This document shows, piece after piece, positions 1-9,601 of a DNA stretch of 64,000 nt; positions within the stretch are counted from its first letter, which is position 1; each line of letters begins with the position of its first letter. A program made the translations under genes and the position numbers. The DNA is taken from positions 186,001-250,000 of the forward strand of contig CAZFSS010000001.1 in assembly GCA_964521715.1 (NCBI GenBank), given 5' to 3'. The DNA is from DAOVRD01 sp964521715. Its GTDB lineage: Bacteria; Planctomycetota; Brocadiia; SM23-32. The notes beneath the pieces were generated by a model that was not told where the DNA came from, searched no databases, and saw only the letters and a program-made list of their open reading frames with translations.

Positions 1-25
1 GCCGGAATCCGGAGGGAACGAAGGC

Positions 26-3000
26 ATGAATGCATTGAGTCTGGCGTCTCTCGTTGTGTTGCTGTCCGTGTCGCGTCTTGCGCAGGCGCAGGCGCAGGTC
101 GACCTGAGGCAGCCGTTCACCGTGGACGAGCATACCATCTGCCTGTTCCATCTGGATGACGTGGCCGAGCAACAGGTGCAGGACGCTGCCGGCGGCAGCG
201 CCGGCACGGCCGAGGGGGCCGTGGCGACCGTGGGCAGGTTCGGCGGCGCCCTGAGCTGCAACGGCACAGGCGGGTGGATCGACGTCCCGAACCAGCCGGC
301 CACGGCGCCGGAGCGCGGGATAACGGTGGAATGCTGGGTCAAGTTCCGCGAGAGGGCCACTGGCGACATCATCTGTCGGAACGTGGGCTACATGATCCGG
401 ATGTCCGGCACAATACAGGCCTACTTCGGCATTGACGGGGCGTGGCGCATTGTATCGGGCGCCACGGCCGTCCCCATCGGCCGCTGGACGCACCTGGCCA
501 TAACCTATGACCGCGAGACCAAGGAGGGCCGCATCTACATCGACGGCAAGCTCGACGTGGCTGCGGAGCCCCGTGGGACGACCGCAGGCGTCCTGGATGC
601 AGGAGCTCCCGAGCTCCGCCTAGGCAGCAACACGTGGAATGAATCCAGCGCCGTGCTGGACGGCAAGCTCGATGAGGTCCGCGTCTCCTCTGTGGCACGG
701 ACCTACGCTCCTCTGTATCCCACCCAGGCGGCGCCGATTCCCGAGAACACGAACCTGGTGGCCAATCCCAGCTTCGAGTCCGGCATGTATGGGTGGCGGA
801 TAACGCGTGAGGGGAACACCAGGCTGCTGTGGCACGTGGAGTCCGGTGACGCCGCACACGGGCGGGCCTTCCTTCGCGCCAGCGAACCTGGAGCCAACTC
901 CATCATCTCATACCCCTTCCGCATCGCGGCCGGCAGGACCTACACCGTCTCCGCCGCAATGCGGGCAGACGCTTCCTGCCGCGGCCTGCTTCAGCTCCAA
1001 CTCGCCGGCGAGAGCAGGGGCCGCCCGCAACCCGTCAACGCAGAGCCCTTCAGCATCGCCCAGGACTGGCAGCGGTTCTCAGCGAGTTTCAGCATCCCTG
1101 AGGACTGGCCTGCCGACACTGCCTACGTGGAGGTCGGCACCCGGGACGACGTGCCGGTGGACATAGACGCAGTCAGCGTCGTGGCGGGCGAGCAGGTCGA
1201 GTACACCCAGACGGACGCCCAGTCCGTGGGCCTTGCCGCAGCCCTGCCTCCGTATCGCACGTACATGCTCGGCGAGGGCGCCGCGCTTCCGCTGGAGGTG
1301 ACCAACACGGCCGAGCAGGAGCGGGACCTGGCTCTGGAGTGCGTCGTGACTGACTGGCTCGGCCGGGAAGTCCACCGGCAGCAGCTTCCCCTGGGCCGCG
1401 TGCCGGCCGGGGAGGTGGTGCGCGCGCAGGTAGACCTTCCGGACGGGCAGGCGGGCTGGTTTGTCGCCCACTTCACCTTCCGCCAGGCCGGGAACGTCAT
1501 CGGCCAGACGGACCGGATGTTCAACGTGGTTGAGCGCCTGAAGGGCGTGGGTGGAATCATGGACTCGTCCCTCGGCATGAACACCCACATGGAGCGCGAG
1601 CCAACCGAACATCTGAATGACAACCTGAACATGCTGTCCCTGTGTGGGGTCAAGTGGATCCGGGGCTGGTGGGGCTGGGGCATGGCCGAGAAGGAGCCCG
1701 GGCAGTTCGACTGGGCCGAGTATGACCGCCAGCTCGAGGCCGTGCACCGGGCCGGGATGGAGATCATGCCGATCCTGCTGCGCTACTACCCCCAGTACGA
1801 GCAGAAGTGGGCCGGCGAGGTCGAACGAATCCAGCAGATCCCGTACGACCTGGATCAGTGGGGCAAGTTCGTCTACACCACTGCCGACCATTACCGCGGA
1901 CGCGTCAAGGTCTGGGAGGTATGGAACGAACCTGGTTACACCATGGAGGCCGATTACTACACCCGGCTTCTCAAGGTCACCTATGACCAGGTCAAGGCTG
2001 CCGATCCGGACGCCTTGGTCGTCGGCTTCGGCGGATCGGACCCGGACTACATCCGGCAGGTTTTCGAGGGCGGCAGCGTGAAGTGCATGGATGCCATTTC
2101 TGTGCACAGCTACGCGCAGTTGACCGAGCCCTTCAAGCAGATGTCCGAGCTGGCGGCGGCCGTCAGCGACCTCGCCGGGAAGTTCGGCTCCGCCAGCCGC
2201 GTCTGGCACACCGAGCAGGGCTCCGGGGCCGACGGCGCGGGCTACCGGGCCTCCGACCAGAGCGAAGAGCAGTGCGCCGTCAACCTGGTCCAGGGCTACC
2301 TGTCGGCCTTGTCGACCGGGGCGGAGAAGTTCTTCTGGTTCAGTGCGCAGACCACTCCTACGTACGGCTGGGCCGTGTTCTATGAGGACTATGTGCCACG
2401 CCCCAGGCTGGTCGCGCTGAACGGCCTGGCGCGCGTGCTCAAGGGCCGGCGCGTCACCGGCAGGACGGAGCTGGGCGACGGGAAGGTGGCCTGCGTCCTG
2501 ATGGACGGCGAGGCCGGAGCAGCCGCCGCACTGTGGAACCTGGACGAGACGATGACGGTCCGTCTGCCGGCAGGGACCACGGTGACCTGGGCCGACATGC
2601 TCGGCAATCCGATGGCGGCCGAGGCCCCGGCGGGCCCGGTCGAGCTGCGGCTCGGCCGGCCGGTGTACGTTCTTACGAACAAACCTGGGGCCGAACTGCT
2701 GACGGAGATGCTCGGGCGCGCCGACGTGACCCCGCGCATGCCGGTGGCAGTGGCAGCGACCCGCGCCGCCGATGGCAAGCTTGAGGTAGCTCTGAGCAAC
2801 GAGGACGTTCAGAACGTCGACCTGCGGCTGCGTGTGGTGGCCGCCGACCTCTTCGCAACGCCCCCCCAGCCGGTGGGCATGGCCGACCTTGCGCCCGGGG
2901 AGACGCGCACGGCGGCCTTCCAGCCTGACAAGGCGCCGGCCCCTGGCACGGAGGTCCCGGTGACCGTGGAGATCGACCTCGGAGGCCACGGAATCCGCAC

Positions 3001-3031
3001 GAGCTCCGGCGTGCACACCGTGCGGTTCTGA
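26..3031 (+). CDS. Secreted LamG/CBM/GH39-like glycoside hydrolase
   Basis: This is a 1001-residue secreted polysaccharide-degrading enzyme. The N-terminus is a signal peptide with a probable Ala-Gln-Ala cleavage region near residue 22. Residues about 35-230 look like a LamG/concanavalin-type jelly roll (ECWVKF, hallmark RIYIDGK). Residues about 245-390 look like a CBM4/9-type module (NPSFESGMYGW). After a beta-rich linker, residues about 510-800 form a clan GH-A TIM barrel. The motif WEVWNEP supplies the acid/base Glu near residue 635, and WHTEQG supplies the likely nucleophile near residue 730. The last 200 residues are beta-rich. GGAGGG lies 9 bases before the ATG. The barrel resembles GH39 but could belong to another clan-A family; substrate is unknown. 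It opens a run of carbohydrate-active genes. Confidence 0.8.
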   Translation: MNALSLASLVVLLSVSRLAQAQAQVDLRQPFTVDEHTICLFHLDDVAEQQVQDAAGGSAGTAEGAVATVGRFGGALSCNGTGGWIDVPNQPATAPERGITVECWVKFRERATGDIICRNVGYMIRMSGTIQAYFGIDGAWRIVSGATAVPIGRWTHLAITYDRETKEGRIYIDGKLDVAAEPRGTTAGVLDAGAPELRLGSNTWNESSAVLDGKLDEVRVSSVARTYAPLYPTQAAPIPENTNLVANPSFESGMYGWRITREGNTRLLWHVESGDAAHGRAFLRASEPGANSIISYPFRIAAGRTYTVSAAMRADASCRGLLQLQLAGESRGRPQPVNAEPFSIAQDWQRFSASFSIPEDWPADTAYVEVGTRDDVPVDIDAVSVVAGEQVEYTQTDAQSVGLAAALPPYRTYMLGEGAALPLEVTNTAEQERDLALECVVTDWLGREVHRQQLPLGRVPAGEVVRAQVDLPDGQAGWFVAHFTFRQAGNVIGQTDRMFNVVERLKGVGGIMDSSLGMNTHMEREPTEHLNDNLNMLSLCGVKWIRGWWGWGMAEKEPGQFDWAEYDRQLEAVHRAGMEIMPILLRYYPQYEQKWAGEVERIQQIPYDLDQWGKFVYTTADHYRGRVKVWEVWNEPGYTMEADYYTRLLKVTYDQVKAADPDALVVGFGGSDPDYIRQVFEGGSVKCMDAISVHSYAQLTEPFKQMSELAAAVSDLAGKFGSASRVWHTEQGSGADGAGYRASDQSEEQCAVNLVQGYLSALSTGAEKFFWFSAQTTPTYGWAVFYEDYVPRPRLVALNGLARVLKGRRVTGRTELGDGKVACVLMDGEAGAAAALWNLDETMTVRLPAGTTVTWADMLGNPMAAEAPAGPVELRLGRPVYVLTNKPGAELLTEMLGRADVTPRMPVAVAATRAADGKLEVALSNEDVQNVDLRLRVVAADLFATPPQPVGMADLAPGETRTAAFQPDKAPAPGTEVPVTVEIDLGGHGIRTSSGVHTVRF

Positions 3032-3061
3032 GCGGACCCGCCGGCCGCGAAGACGCTCCGG

Positions 3062-5683
3062 TTACCCGGGTCGCCGTTGGTGGATCAAGAAGTAAGGCTG
3101 GCTGAAGGTGTCCAGGTCCAGGCCCGGGTACAGACACACCTGCGTCCTAGCGCGGCGCAACTCGAAGAAGTACTGCAATGCGTACGGCGAGTCCGTGTAG
3201 TCGCCGGGAATCTTCGCGACGAAGCGCCCGGCATGGGCCTCCATGTCAGCGGACAGATACGCCTCTGCCTGGTTGACGTGCCGATAGTGGAGGCGCACGG
3301 CGGTCGGGCGGCCGGAAGGATCATCGCCGGGGAACCGCAGGTCGATGGCGATCGGCTGCCCGGGTCGGAATGAGCTCCCCGGCACGTGCTCGCAATGGGG
3401 CCGTGCCATTGGCTGACAGGCGGCGGCCGGATACGGCGGAGTTCCCTCGCGCGCCGTCGGGTCCGCCTCGCGCAGGGCGGCTTCCATGTCGCCGATGTCG
3501 AGGTCTATCGCGGCGCGGCGGTCCTTCCAATGCCCGCGCAGGTTCGCGACGGCCCCGAAAGTCAGGTCGTCCACGTACACGTCCGCCCGACGCGCAAGCT
3601 CTTCCCAGGCATCGCGCGCCCCGCGATAGGCCTTCAGGGCGTCCTCCAGCGCAGTCCTGCTGTGCGTCCGTTCGTGCAGGCCATACAGGACGCCGGCCCG
3701 CAGCTTGCGCGCGAAGAACCGCCCCAGGCCGATCAGGATGGCCACGTCAACGGCCACACGCCTGAGCCCGTGACTGTCCGGAGACCGGGCCTGCCCCTGC
3801 ATCTGCGCAAGGTGGGCTGCGGCGGCATCCGCCAGCCCGTCAAGCCAGGATGCAACGTCATACGGCGAGGCCTTGCCGCTCCGCTCACCGGTTGCCAGTT
3901 CCTCGGCGAACTCGTCGACGCCGGCGAACAGCACGGGATCGAGCGGGCTCACTGTCCCGAAGCGCTTCGGGGTGACCGTATCGTAGTAGGGATGCGGCCT
4001 GTCCTCATCCACGATCGGCATGTTCGTGTACATCTCCGGCCAGTATGAGTTATTCGCCGCCGAAGGATGGTGGGCTGTGGTTACCAGCGGCAAGAGGCGG
4101 CTTGCATTGCTCAACGCGCCTTCCACCGATGGCGCATCGGTTCCATACTGCTTCCTCAGGAAGCGGCGCCACGTTTCAGGGTCTGCATCGGGGTCGTACG
4201 TCAGACGGCCCCACAGGCGGTACGTGTAGAGGTACTTCTGCCAGTCATACGTGCTGCGAAACGAAAGGTCGGCATAGCCGTCGCGCGAGCCGGGCAAGCC
4301 CGACCCTTTGCGCCCCTTGAACGAGAGCGGCTCGAAGAACTCCACGCCCTGACAGCCGCAGAAGCCCGCCGCGCGGCCGAATCCCGCGGCCATGGCCGCG
4401 TCGCCCCAGAGCAGGAGCCGCTGCGTGCCCGGCCACATCCGGAAGAGCACGCCGTAGCGACGGTCCTCCCTGAGCAGGTCTGCGTAGCCGTAGCGAGTGA
4501 ACTTCCGGGAACCTGCGCTGAACGCCATGTAGCCATCCCGCTCCTCGGGCACCCGCTCCAGCTCGCGCACCGACGCCTGCTGGTAGGGCAGTCCCATGTG
4601 CTCGGCCCAGAACTTGGGCGACACGATCACGCGCGAGCCCGTCGCCAGCGCGATGTCGATCATCGTCTGGTCGATCCCCTTTGCGTGCATGTCGATCTCG
4701 ACCGGCCGCCCGCACTGCGCCACGCCATCGAACACCGTTTTCCAGAAGTCGTAGCTCCCCTCACGGATTCCGCTCTCGCCGTGCACGCGCATGGTCACGC
4801 CCGCGATGGCCGGGCAGGCCTGGAGAAGCAGCCGCAGAGCGTCGCGGCAGTAGGGCGCGTGGGCCTCCGCTGTCAGGCCCTCAATGGTGTAGTTGACTCC
4901 CGGGCTATCGATCAGTTCGTAACTGTGCGTCCAGAGGCCCAACTGAAAGTGGAGCCCCCGGGCCGCGGCCTCTCCGCTGATGAACTCCAGCATCTCCAGA
5001 TTCCTGTCGCGCTCGGCCCCCGGCAGTCCGCGCACCCGGACGTCGTAACCGGGCACTGACAGGAAGAACGGGTAAGCGAAGTAGAAGTAGGCATCCGCGA
5101 TGCCCCTTGGGAAGTCATAGCCGATCCCGAGGGCCAGGTTGAAACGGTTGAAGCGCTGGGCAACGAGCATCGAGAGATACTCGCGCCAGAACCGCCGGTC
5201 ATAGAACCAGAGCTTGTCCTCCACATCGCTGGCAAAAAGGCGCATCACGCTGCGGATGGCATTGGCTGGTCGCTCCACGACAGGGGCAGCAAGGTCCAGA
5301 GCCGCCAGCGGATCGTCCGCATGATCCACGCGATCCTTGAGTTCAAGCAGCGCATAGACCAGGCCGCGCACGTCTGCACCGCACGCCAGCAAGGCGGACT
5401 GCCCCCGGACGCTCAGCGGCACGAGGGCCAGTGCCTCGGGAGTCCTCGGCACCGTGAGCTTGCCCTTCGACAGCATGCCGCGAGCCGCAGGCGAGCTTGC
5501 GGACGCGACGGCAATCCGGGAGCTGGTCGCATCCCTCTCGTCGATCCTGTCGCGCAGTTCAACGGCAACCCCTTGTCGCACCAGCGATTGCCGAAGCTCG
5601 TCGATCGCCCAATGCACAGGCCGTTGAGCGCTGATTCCGTCTTCGGCGTCGATGATGATGGCTGCTCTCTTCTGGACGGCCAC
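3062..5683 (-). CDS. GH67-like (alpha-glucuronidase-like) hydrolase
   Basis: This 873-residue protein has the look of the alpha-glucuronidase superfamily. The first ~110 residues resemble the small alpha/beta domain that precedes GH20/GH67 barrels. Residues about 140-560 contain barrel-like stretches (RFNRFNLALGIGYD, HFQLGLWTHSYEL, MRVHGESGIREGSYDFWK). The C-terminal ~150 residues are beta-rich (VRLHYRHVNQ). No signal peptide is visible, so it may be cytoplasmic, unlike most hydrolases here. It is transcribed divergently from the gene at 5895, with a good sigma-70-type promoter at 5752-5780. The family assignment rests on overall pattern only; a specific substrate cannot be named. Confidence 0.6.
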   Translation of the reverse strand: MAVQKRAAIIIDAEDGISAQRPVHWAIDELRQSLVRQGVAVELRDRIDERDATSSRIAVASASSPAARGMLSKGKLTVPRTPEALALVPLSVRGQSALLACGADVRGLVYALLELKDRVDHADDPLAALDLAAPVVERPANAIRSVMRLFASDVEDKLWFYDRRFWREYLSMLVAQRFNRFNLALGIGYDFPRGIADAYFYFAYPFFLSVPGYDVRVRGLPGAERDRNLEMLEFISGEAAARGLHFQLGLWTHSYELIDSPGVNYTIEGLTAEAHAPYCRDALRLLLQACPAIAGVTMRVHGESGIREGSYDFWKTVFDGVAQCGRPVEIDMHAKGIDQTMIDIALATGSRVIVSPKFWAEHMGLPYQQASVRELERVPEERDGYMAFSAGSRKFTRYGYADLLREDRRYGVLFRMWPGTQRLLLWGDAAMAAGFGRAAGFCGCQGVEFFEPLSFKGRKGSGLPGSRDGYADLSFRSTYDWQKYLYTYRLWGRLTYDPDADPETWRRFLRKQYGTDAPSVEGALSNASRLLPLVTTAHHPSAANNSYWPEMYTNMPIVDEDRPHPYYDTVTPKRFGTVSPLDPVLFAGVDEFAEELATGERSGKASPYDVASWLDGLADAAAAHLAQMQGQARSPDSHGLRRVAVDVAILIGLGRFFARKLRAGVLYGLHERTHSRTALEDALKAYRGARDAWEELARRADVYVDDLTFGAVANLRGHWKDRRAAIDLDIGDMEAALREADPTAREGTPPYPAAACQPMARPHCEHVPGSSFRPGQPIAIDLRFPGDDPSGRPTAVRLHYRHVNQAEAYLSADMEAHAGRFVAKIPGDYTDSPYALQYFFELRRARTQVCLYPGLDLDTFSQPYFLIHQRRPG

Positions 5684-5751
5684 GTTCTACCTCCTGTCAT
5701 CAGTCCGGGTCGCTGCCATGGCCGGCCCGGCGCTCCGGCCGTGAGCGCTTC

Positions 5752-5780
5752 ATTGTAGCCGGGCCCCGCGGGTGGCTCAA
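5752..5780 (-). promoter_or_regulatory. Sigma-70-like promoter for the GH67-like gene
   Basis: On the minus strand TTGAGC (5780-5775) is followed after 17 bases by TACAAT (5757-5752), close to the bacterial consensus. It lies about 70 bases upstream of the start codon at 5683. Identified by eye only. Confidence 0.55.
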
Positions 5781-5817
5781 CGTGGTTCTCTGCGAGTCCG
5801 GGAACGCCCGCCGGCCC

Positions 5818-5846
5818 TTGATTGCTTCGTGCGATGGCCATATCAT
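5818..5846 (+). promoter_or_regulatory. Sigma-70-like promoter for the gene at 5895
   Basis: TTGATT (5818-5823), a 17-base spacer and TATCAT (5841-5846) form a near-consensus promoter 48 bases before the start codon at 5895. With the opposing promoter at 5752-5780 it makes a back-to-back divergent control region. Confidence 0.55.
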
Positions 5847-5894
5847 CGCCGTCCCGCAATGGCGGTCTCTCCATAGAAGGCCGAGGAGGCGAAG

Positions 5895-7931
5895 ATGGCT
5901 GCGTACAGGGGACGATGGCATGGCAGGAGCCGGTATTACGGCTTGCACTATGACCTGCACGCCAACGTGCGCGACACGGAACTCGGGCTGCGCGCCACGC
6001 CGGACAGGCTGGTGCCGATGCTCAAGCTGATGGGATGCCAGTTCGTGCAGACCGACTGCAAAGGGCATCCCGGGTACACGAGCTGGTTCAGCAAGACACC
6101 AGGCGCATCGGTCAGTCCGGGAGTGAAGAAGGACGCCCTGAAGGGTTGGCGCGCGGCGACCAGGAAGCTCGGACTGCCGCTGCACTGCCACTACTCCGGC
6201 GTCTGGGACGCCGCAGCGGGGGCCAGGCACGGGGACTGGTGCATCGTGGGGAAGCACGGCGAGTCAGTGGGCGGCGGCCGCTGGTCGAAGCCGGCGGGGC
6301 CGACCAATGAAAGGATGTGCCCGCGGGGACCATATCTGGACGAACTCATGATCCCCCAGATGTTCGAGCTCATAGACGACTACGGCGTGGACGGCTTCTG
6401 GGTGGACGGGGAAAACTGGGCCGTCGAGCCCTGCTACTGCGCCCGCTGTCGCCGGGCCTTCGAACAGGCCACGGGCATCAAGGAGCCGCCCACGGAGACG
6501 GACGACCCCAACTGGCTGGCGTGGCTTGACTTCACCCGCCGGAGCTTCGAGGAGTACGTCACGCGCTACTGCGACGCCGTCCACGCGCACAAGCCGGGCG
6601 TGCTGGTCTGCTCGAACTGGCTCCAGACCTTTAGGAATCCGGGCGAGCCCGCCGTGCCCACGGACTGGATCAGCGGGGATAACTCGTCCGTGTTCGGCCT
6701 GGACAGCTGTCGCCTCCAATCCCGATTCATCTCCACGCGGGGCAAGCCGTGGGACCTGATGACGTGGGCCTTCTACACATCCGGGGAGATGGGCGGCCGC
6801 AGGGCCCCCTCGACGTTCAAGCCCCCGCAGATGATCGAGCAGGAAGCGGCCGTCGTCCTGGCCTTTGGCGGCGCGTACCAGGTCTATGACAGCTCGGGCG
6901 GCCTGCGCGACGGCCGGCTCATCCCGTGGCGGATGAAGCGGCTGCGGGAGGTCGGCAAGTTCGTCAAGGCCCGCCGGACCCTCTGCCAGGAGTCCGAGAC
7001 CATCCCCCAGGTCGTTGTCCTGCACTCGGAGCACCACATCCGCAGCCAACGGGCAAAGGACCTGTGGGACGTGGACACCGCTCCCGTGCAGGGGGCGGTC
7101 TACGGCCTCCTCGAGAACCACTACGGCGTGGACATCATGGACGAGTGGGCGTTGACGCCCCGCCTGGGCGACTTCCCGCTCGTGGTGGTGCCCGAGCAGG
7201 ACAACATGTCGGACGCGATGGTGGACGCCGTCACGCGCTACGTCGAGGGCGGAGGAAGGCTTCTGGTTTCCGGCGCAGCGGCGCTTGAGCGGTTCGGCCA
7301 GCGCTTCCTCGGTGTCAGCTCCGGCACGGTCGAGCAAGACGTCGTTCACCACGTGCCCGCCGCGGACGGCTCGGTGCCGGTCTTCAGCGCGCAGTGGCGA
7401 CTGGTCAAGCCGACGAAGGCGAAGGCCTTCGGACGGCTCGGCACCACGCCGCTGCTGGACGATCGGCTGCTCGCCCACCCGGCCGCGACCATCAATAAGG
7501 TCGGCAAAGGGGCCGTCGCCTACGTGCCTTTCAACGTGTTTCGCTTCCTCGACGCGCAGCGTTACCCTCTGCTGCGGGCATTCGTGGGCGAACTGACGCG
7601 CGCCCTGGCGGGCAAGCAGGCCATCCACGTGGAGGGGCCCGTGTGTGTGGACGTGGTGCTGCGCAGGAAGGACCGCAAGTCTATAATCCACCTGATCAAC
7701 CGGGCCTCGGGCATCCCGAACAGGCCGAACGACGGCGCAATCGACGAGATCCCGCCGGTCGGGCCCGTGAGGGTGGAGGTGCAGGTCGCGCAGAAGCCGC
7801 GCAAGGTGAGCCTGGCGTTCGAGGATGGAAGGCTCGCGTCGAAGTACGTCGCCGGCAGGCGGGGCGGCACGGTCATCGCGACGATAGGGCAGGTGCACAT
7901 CCACTGTGCCCTCGTCATCGAATCGGCGTGA
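5895..7931 (+). CDS. GH29-like barrel protein with beta-galactosidase-trimerisation-like domain
   Basis: This 678-residue protein has no obvious signal peptide. Residues about 15-380 form a barrel of the alpha-L-fucosidase/GH29-like type, with features such as YYGLHYDLHAN near the start and YGVDGFWVDGENW, whose Asp or Glu could be catalytic. Residues about 400-520 resemble the glutamine-amidotransferase-like trimerisation domain found in GH42 enzymes (FPLVVVPEQDNMSDAM, VEGGGRLLVSG). AGGAGG sits 6 bases before the ATG. The next gene follows after only 25 bases, so the two are probably co-transcribed. The exact glycosidase activity cannot be read from the sequence, and a non-catalytic role is possible. 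Confidence 0.55.
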   Translation: MAAYRGRWHGRSRYYGLHYDLHANVRDTELGLRATPDRLVPMLKLMGCQFVQTDCKGHPGYTSWFSKTPGASVSPGVKKDALKGWRAATRKLGLPLHCHYSGVWDAAAGARHGDWCIVGKHGESVGGGRWSKPAGPTNERMCPRGPYLDELMIPQMFELIDDYGVDGFWVDGENWAVEPCYCARCRRAFEQATGIKEPPTETDDPNWLAWLDFTRRSFEEYVTRYCDAVHAHKPGVLVCSNWLQTFRNPGEPAVPTDWISGDNSSVFGLDSCRLQSRFISTRGKPWDLMTWAFYTSGEMGGRRAPSTFKPPQMIEQEAAVVLAFGGAYQVYDSSGGLRDGRLIPWRMKRLREVGKFVKARRTLCQESETIPQVVVLHSEHHIRSQRAKDLWDVDTAPVQGAVYGLLENHYGVDIMDEWALTPRLGDFPLVVVPEQDNMSDAMVDAVTRYVEGGGRLLVSGAAALERFGQRFLGVSSGTVEQDVVHHVPAADGSVPVFSAQWRLVKPTKAKAFGRLGTTPLLDDRLLAHPAATINKVGKGAVAYVPFNVFRFLDAQRYPLLRAFVGELTRALAGKQAIHVEGPVCVDVVLRRKDRKSIIHLINRASGIPNRPNDGAIDEIPPVGPVRVEVQVAQKPRKVSLAFEDGRLASKYVAGRRGGTVIATIGQVHIHCALVIESA

Positions 7932-7956
7932 ACAAGGCGTCATTGCGAGGATAACG

Positions 7957-9510
7957 ATGATGGCGGCATTCGGTGGGGCGGGAGGCGGGGCCCGCTCAAA
8001 GAAAGCAGCCAGAGAGCAAGGCGGCATGGTACTCATCCCCGGCGGCGAGGTCGTTGTCGGCACGACGCCCGAGACGCGCGCCGCTCTGGCCGGGCGTTTC
8101 AACTGTCACCCAACGTGGCTGAATGACGACCTGCCCCACCAGCGCGTCGAGCTCGACGCCTTGTGGATGGACAGGAGCCCCGTCACGAACGCGCAGTACC
8201 TTGCGTTCTGCCGGGCCACGGAGCGCAAGGGGCCGGCGTGGTGGCGCGACGGCCTGAGCTTCCCCGCCGAGTACGCGGACCATCCGGTCGTGGGCGTGAG
8301 CGGTCAGGATGCCTGCGCCTACGCCGAATGGGCGGGCAAGCGCCTGCCGACGGCCGAGGAGTGGGAGGCCGCCCTCGGCGGCAGCAGAACGGTCTTCCCA
8401 TGGGGCGATGCCTGGCCGGGGCCGCTGAAGCTCGCGCGCGTCACGCGCCCCTCGTGGGTGCTGCCGGCAACGCGCCCCGTTGGCACCGCGGAGTGCGGCG
8501 TGGCACGGAGCGGAGTGAGGGACTTCGCGGGGCAGTGCCTGGAATGGGTCGGACGCGTCATCTCCCACCACACCACTCAGTTCCAGCTCCTGAAGGGCGC
8601 GAGCTGGCTCCACGAGGATCCTGTGAACTTCCGGACCGCGTCGGGCGCCTACGCCGTCGAGCGCTGGAGCTCCGGTATGACGGGCTTCCGCTGCGCGCTC
8701 GACGGGAAGAGCGCCCCGCCGTCGGTCCAATCCGCGCTGCCGGTCCGCGCGCCGTCGCTTGAAGAGTTCCGCGCGGCAGCGGCAGAGGTCCCGCCGGCCG
8801 GCCCGGTCAGCATCGCGGCCGCCGGCGGCATACAGCGCCGGGTCGACATCAGCGCGCCTGCGCTAGGCGCGGGGACGATGATGTTCTACGCGCCCGAAGG
8901 CGTCCACTGGGGCGGGCAAGCGGCGCTCACCTGGCGCCAGACGCCCGACATCACCTGGACCGAATCGTCGCCCACGCGCGCCGCGTACACGATGCGGTTC
9001 CCGGAGTTCACCCTCCAGGCCGAGTTCATCGCGCGCGAGGACACCGTGGAGCAGCGCTTCACCGCGGTGAACGGCACGGACAAGCCGGCCGCGCTCCGCA
9101 CGAGCTCGTGCCTCAACCTCCAGGGCCAGCCTCTGTTCTACGACTGCGAGCTGTTCCGCATGCAGGTGTTGGACGCCGAGGGCAAGCTGGTCCCGATGCG
9201 GGGCTTCTCGCGCAGGGGCGACTGTGTGCGCTGGATCACGGGGATGGACCCGGCGGAGCTGGGCGCGGACCTGCGCTGGGCGCTGCTGGCCGTCTCCTCG
9301 CGGGACGGCGACGCCGTCATCGCCACGGGGCGGGCCGGCGAGGGAAGCGCCTTCTCCGTGTCGACGAACACGCTCTTCACCTGCTTCCACACGGACAGCA
9401 CCGTGGAGGTCCCTGCAAGGGGTCGGAAGACGACGCGGCAGCTTCTCTACTTCCTGAAGGGCGACCCGGCGGCGCTGCTCAGGCGGTTCCGGGACGACTT
9501 CGGGCTGTGA
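7957..9510 (+). CDS. Formylglycine-generating-enzyme-like domain protein
   Basis: The product is 517 residues. Residues about 25-250 are an FGE/SUMF1 (sulfatase-modifying factor) fold. Signs are IPGGEVVVGTT at the start, PVTNAQYLAFC, a stretch of the type RLPTAEEWEAAL, FPWGD, and the closing GFRCA. The two active-site cysteines of copper-dependent FGE, which lie shortly before the closing motif, are absent (the region reads NFRTASGAYAVERW). It is therefore unlikely to make formylglycine and may bind ligands or carry another activity. The C-terminal ~250 residues are an uncharacterised beta-rich domain. The ATG at 7957 is chosen because GCGAGG precedes it; an upstream in-frame start at 7906 would overlap the previous gene. 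Confidence 0.65.
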   Translation: MMAAFGGAGGGARSKKAAREQGGMVLIPGGEVVVGTTPETRAALAGRFNCHPTWLNDDLPHQRVELDALWMDRSPVTNAQYLAFCRATERKGPAWWRDGLSFPAEYADHPVVGVSGQDACAYAEWAGKRLPTAEEWEAALGGSRTVFPWGDAWPGPLKLARVTRPSWVLPATRPVGTAECGVARSGVRDFAGQCLEWVGRVISHHTTQFQLLKGASWLHEDPVNFRTASGAYAVERWSSGMTGFRCALDGKSAPPSVQSALPVRAPSLEEFRAAAAEVPPAGPVSIAAAGGIQRRVDISAPALGAGTMMFYAPEGVHWGGQAALTWRQTPDITWTESSPTRAAYTMRFPEFTLQAEFIAREDTVEQRFTAVNGTDKPAALRTSSCLNLQGQPLFYDCELFRMQVLDAEGKLVPMRGFSRRGDCVRWITGMDPAELGADLRWALLAVSSRDGDAVIATGRAGEGSAFSVSTNTLFTCFHTDSTVEVPARGRKTTRQLLYFLKGDPAALLRRFRDDFGL

Positions 9511-9601
9511 CAGCTTCAAGGGTTCTCCGCAGCAGGCCGGCCGAACGGCGCCGCTCCGCCGGGAAGGGCGAGGCGGGCGGGTCGGCCCTGGAGGAATGCG
9601 C

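Noticed and set aside
1079..3016. A 645-codon minus-strand frame inside the first glycoside hydrolase gene
   Set aside because: Composition and lack of motifs mark it as an antisense shadow of the plus-strand enzyme.
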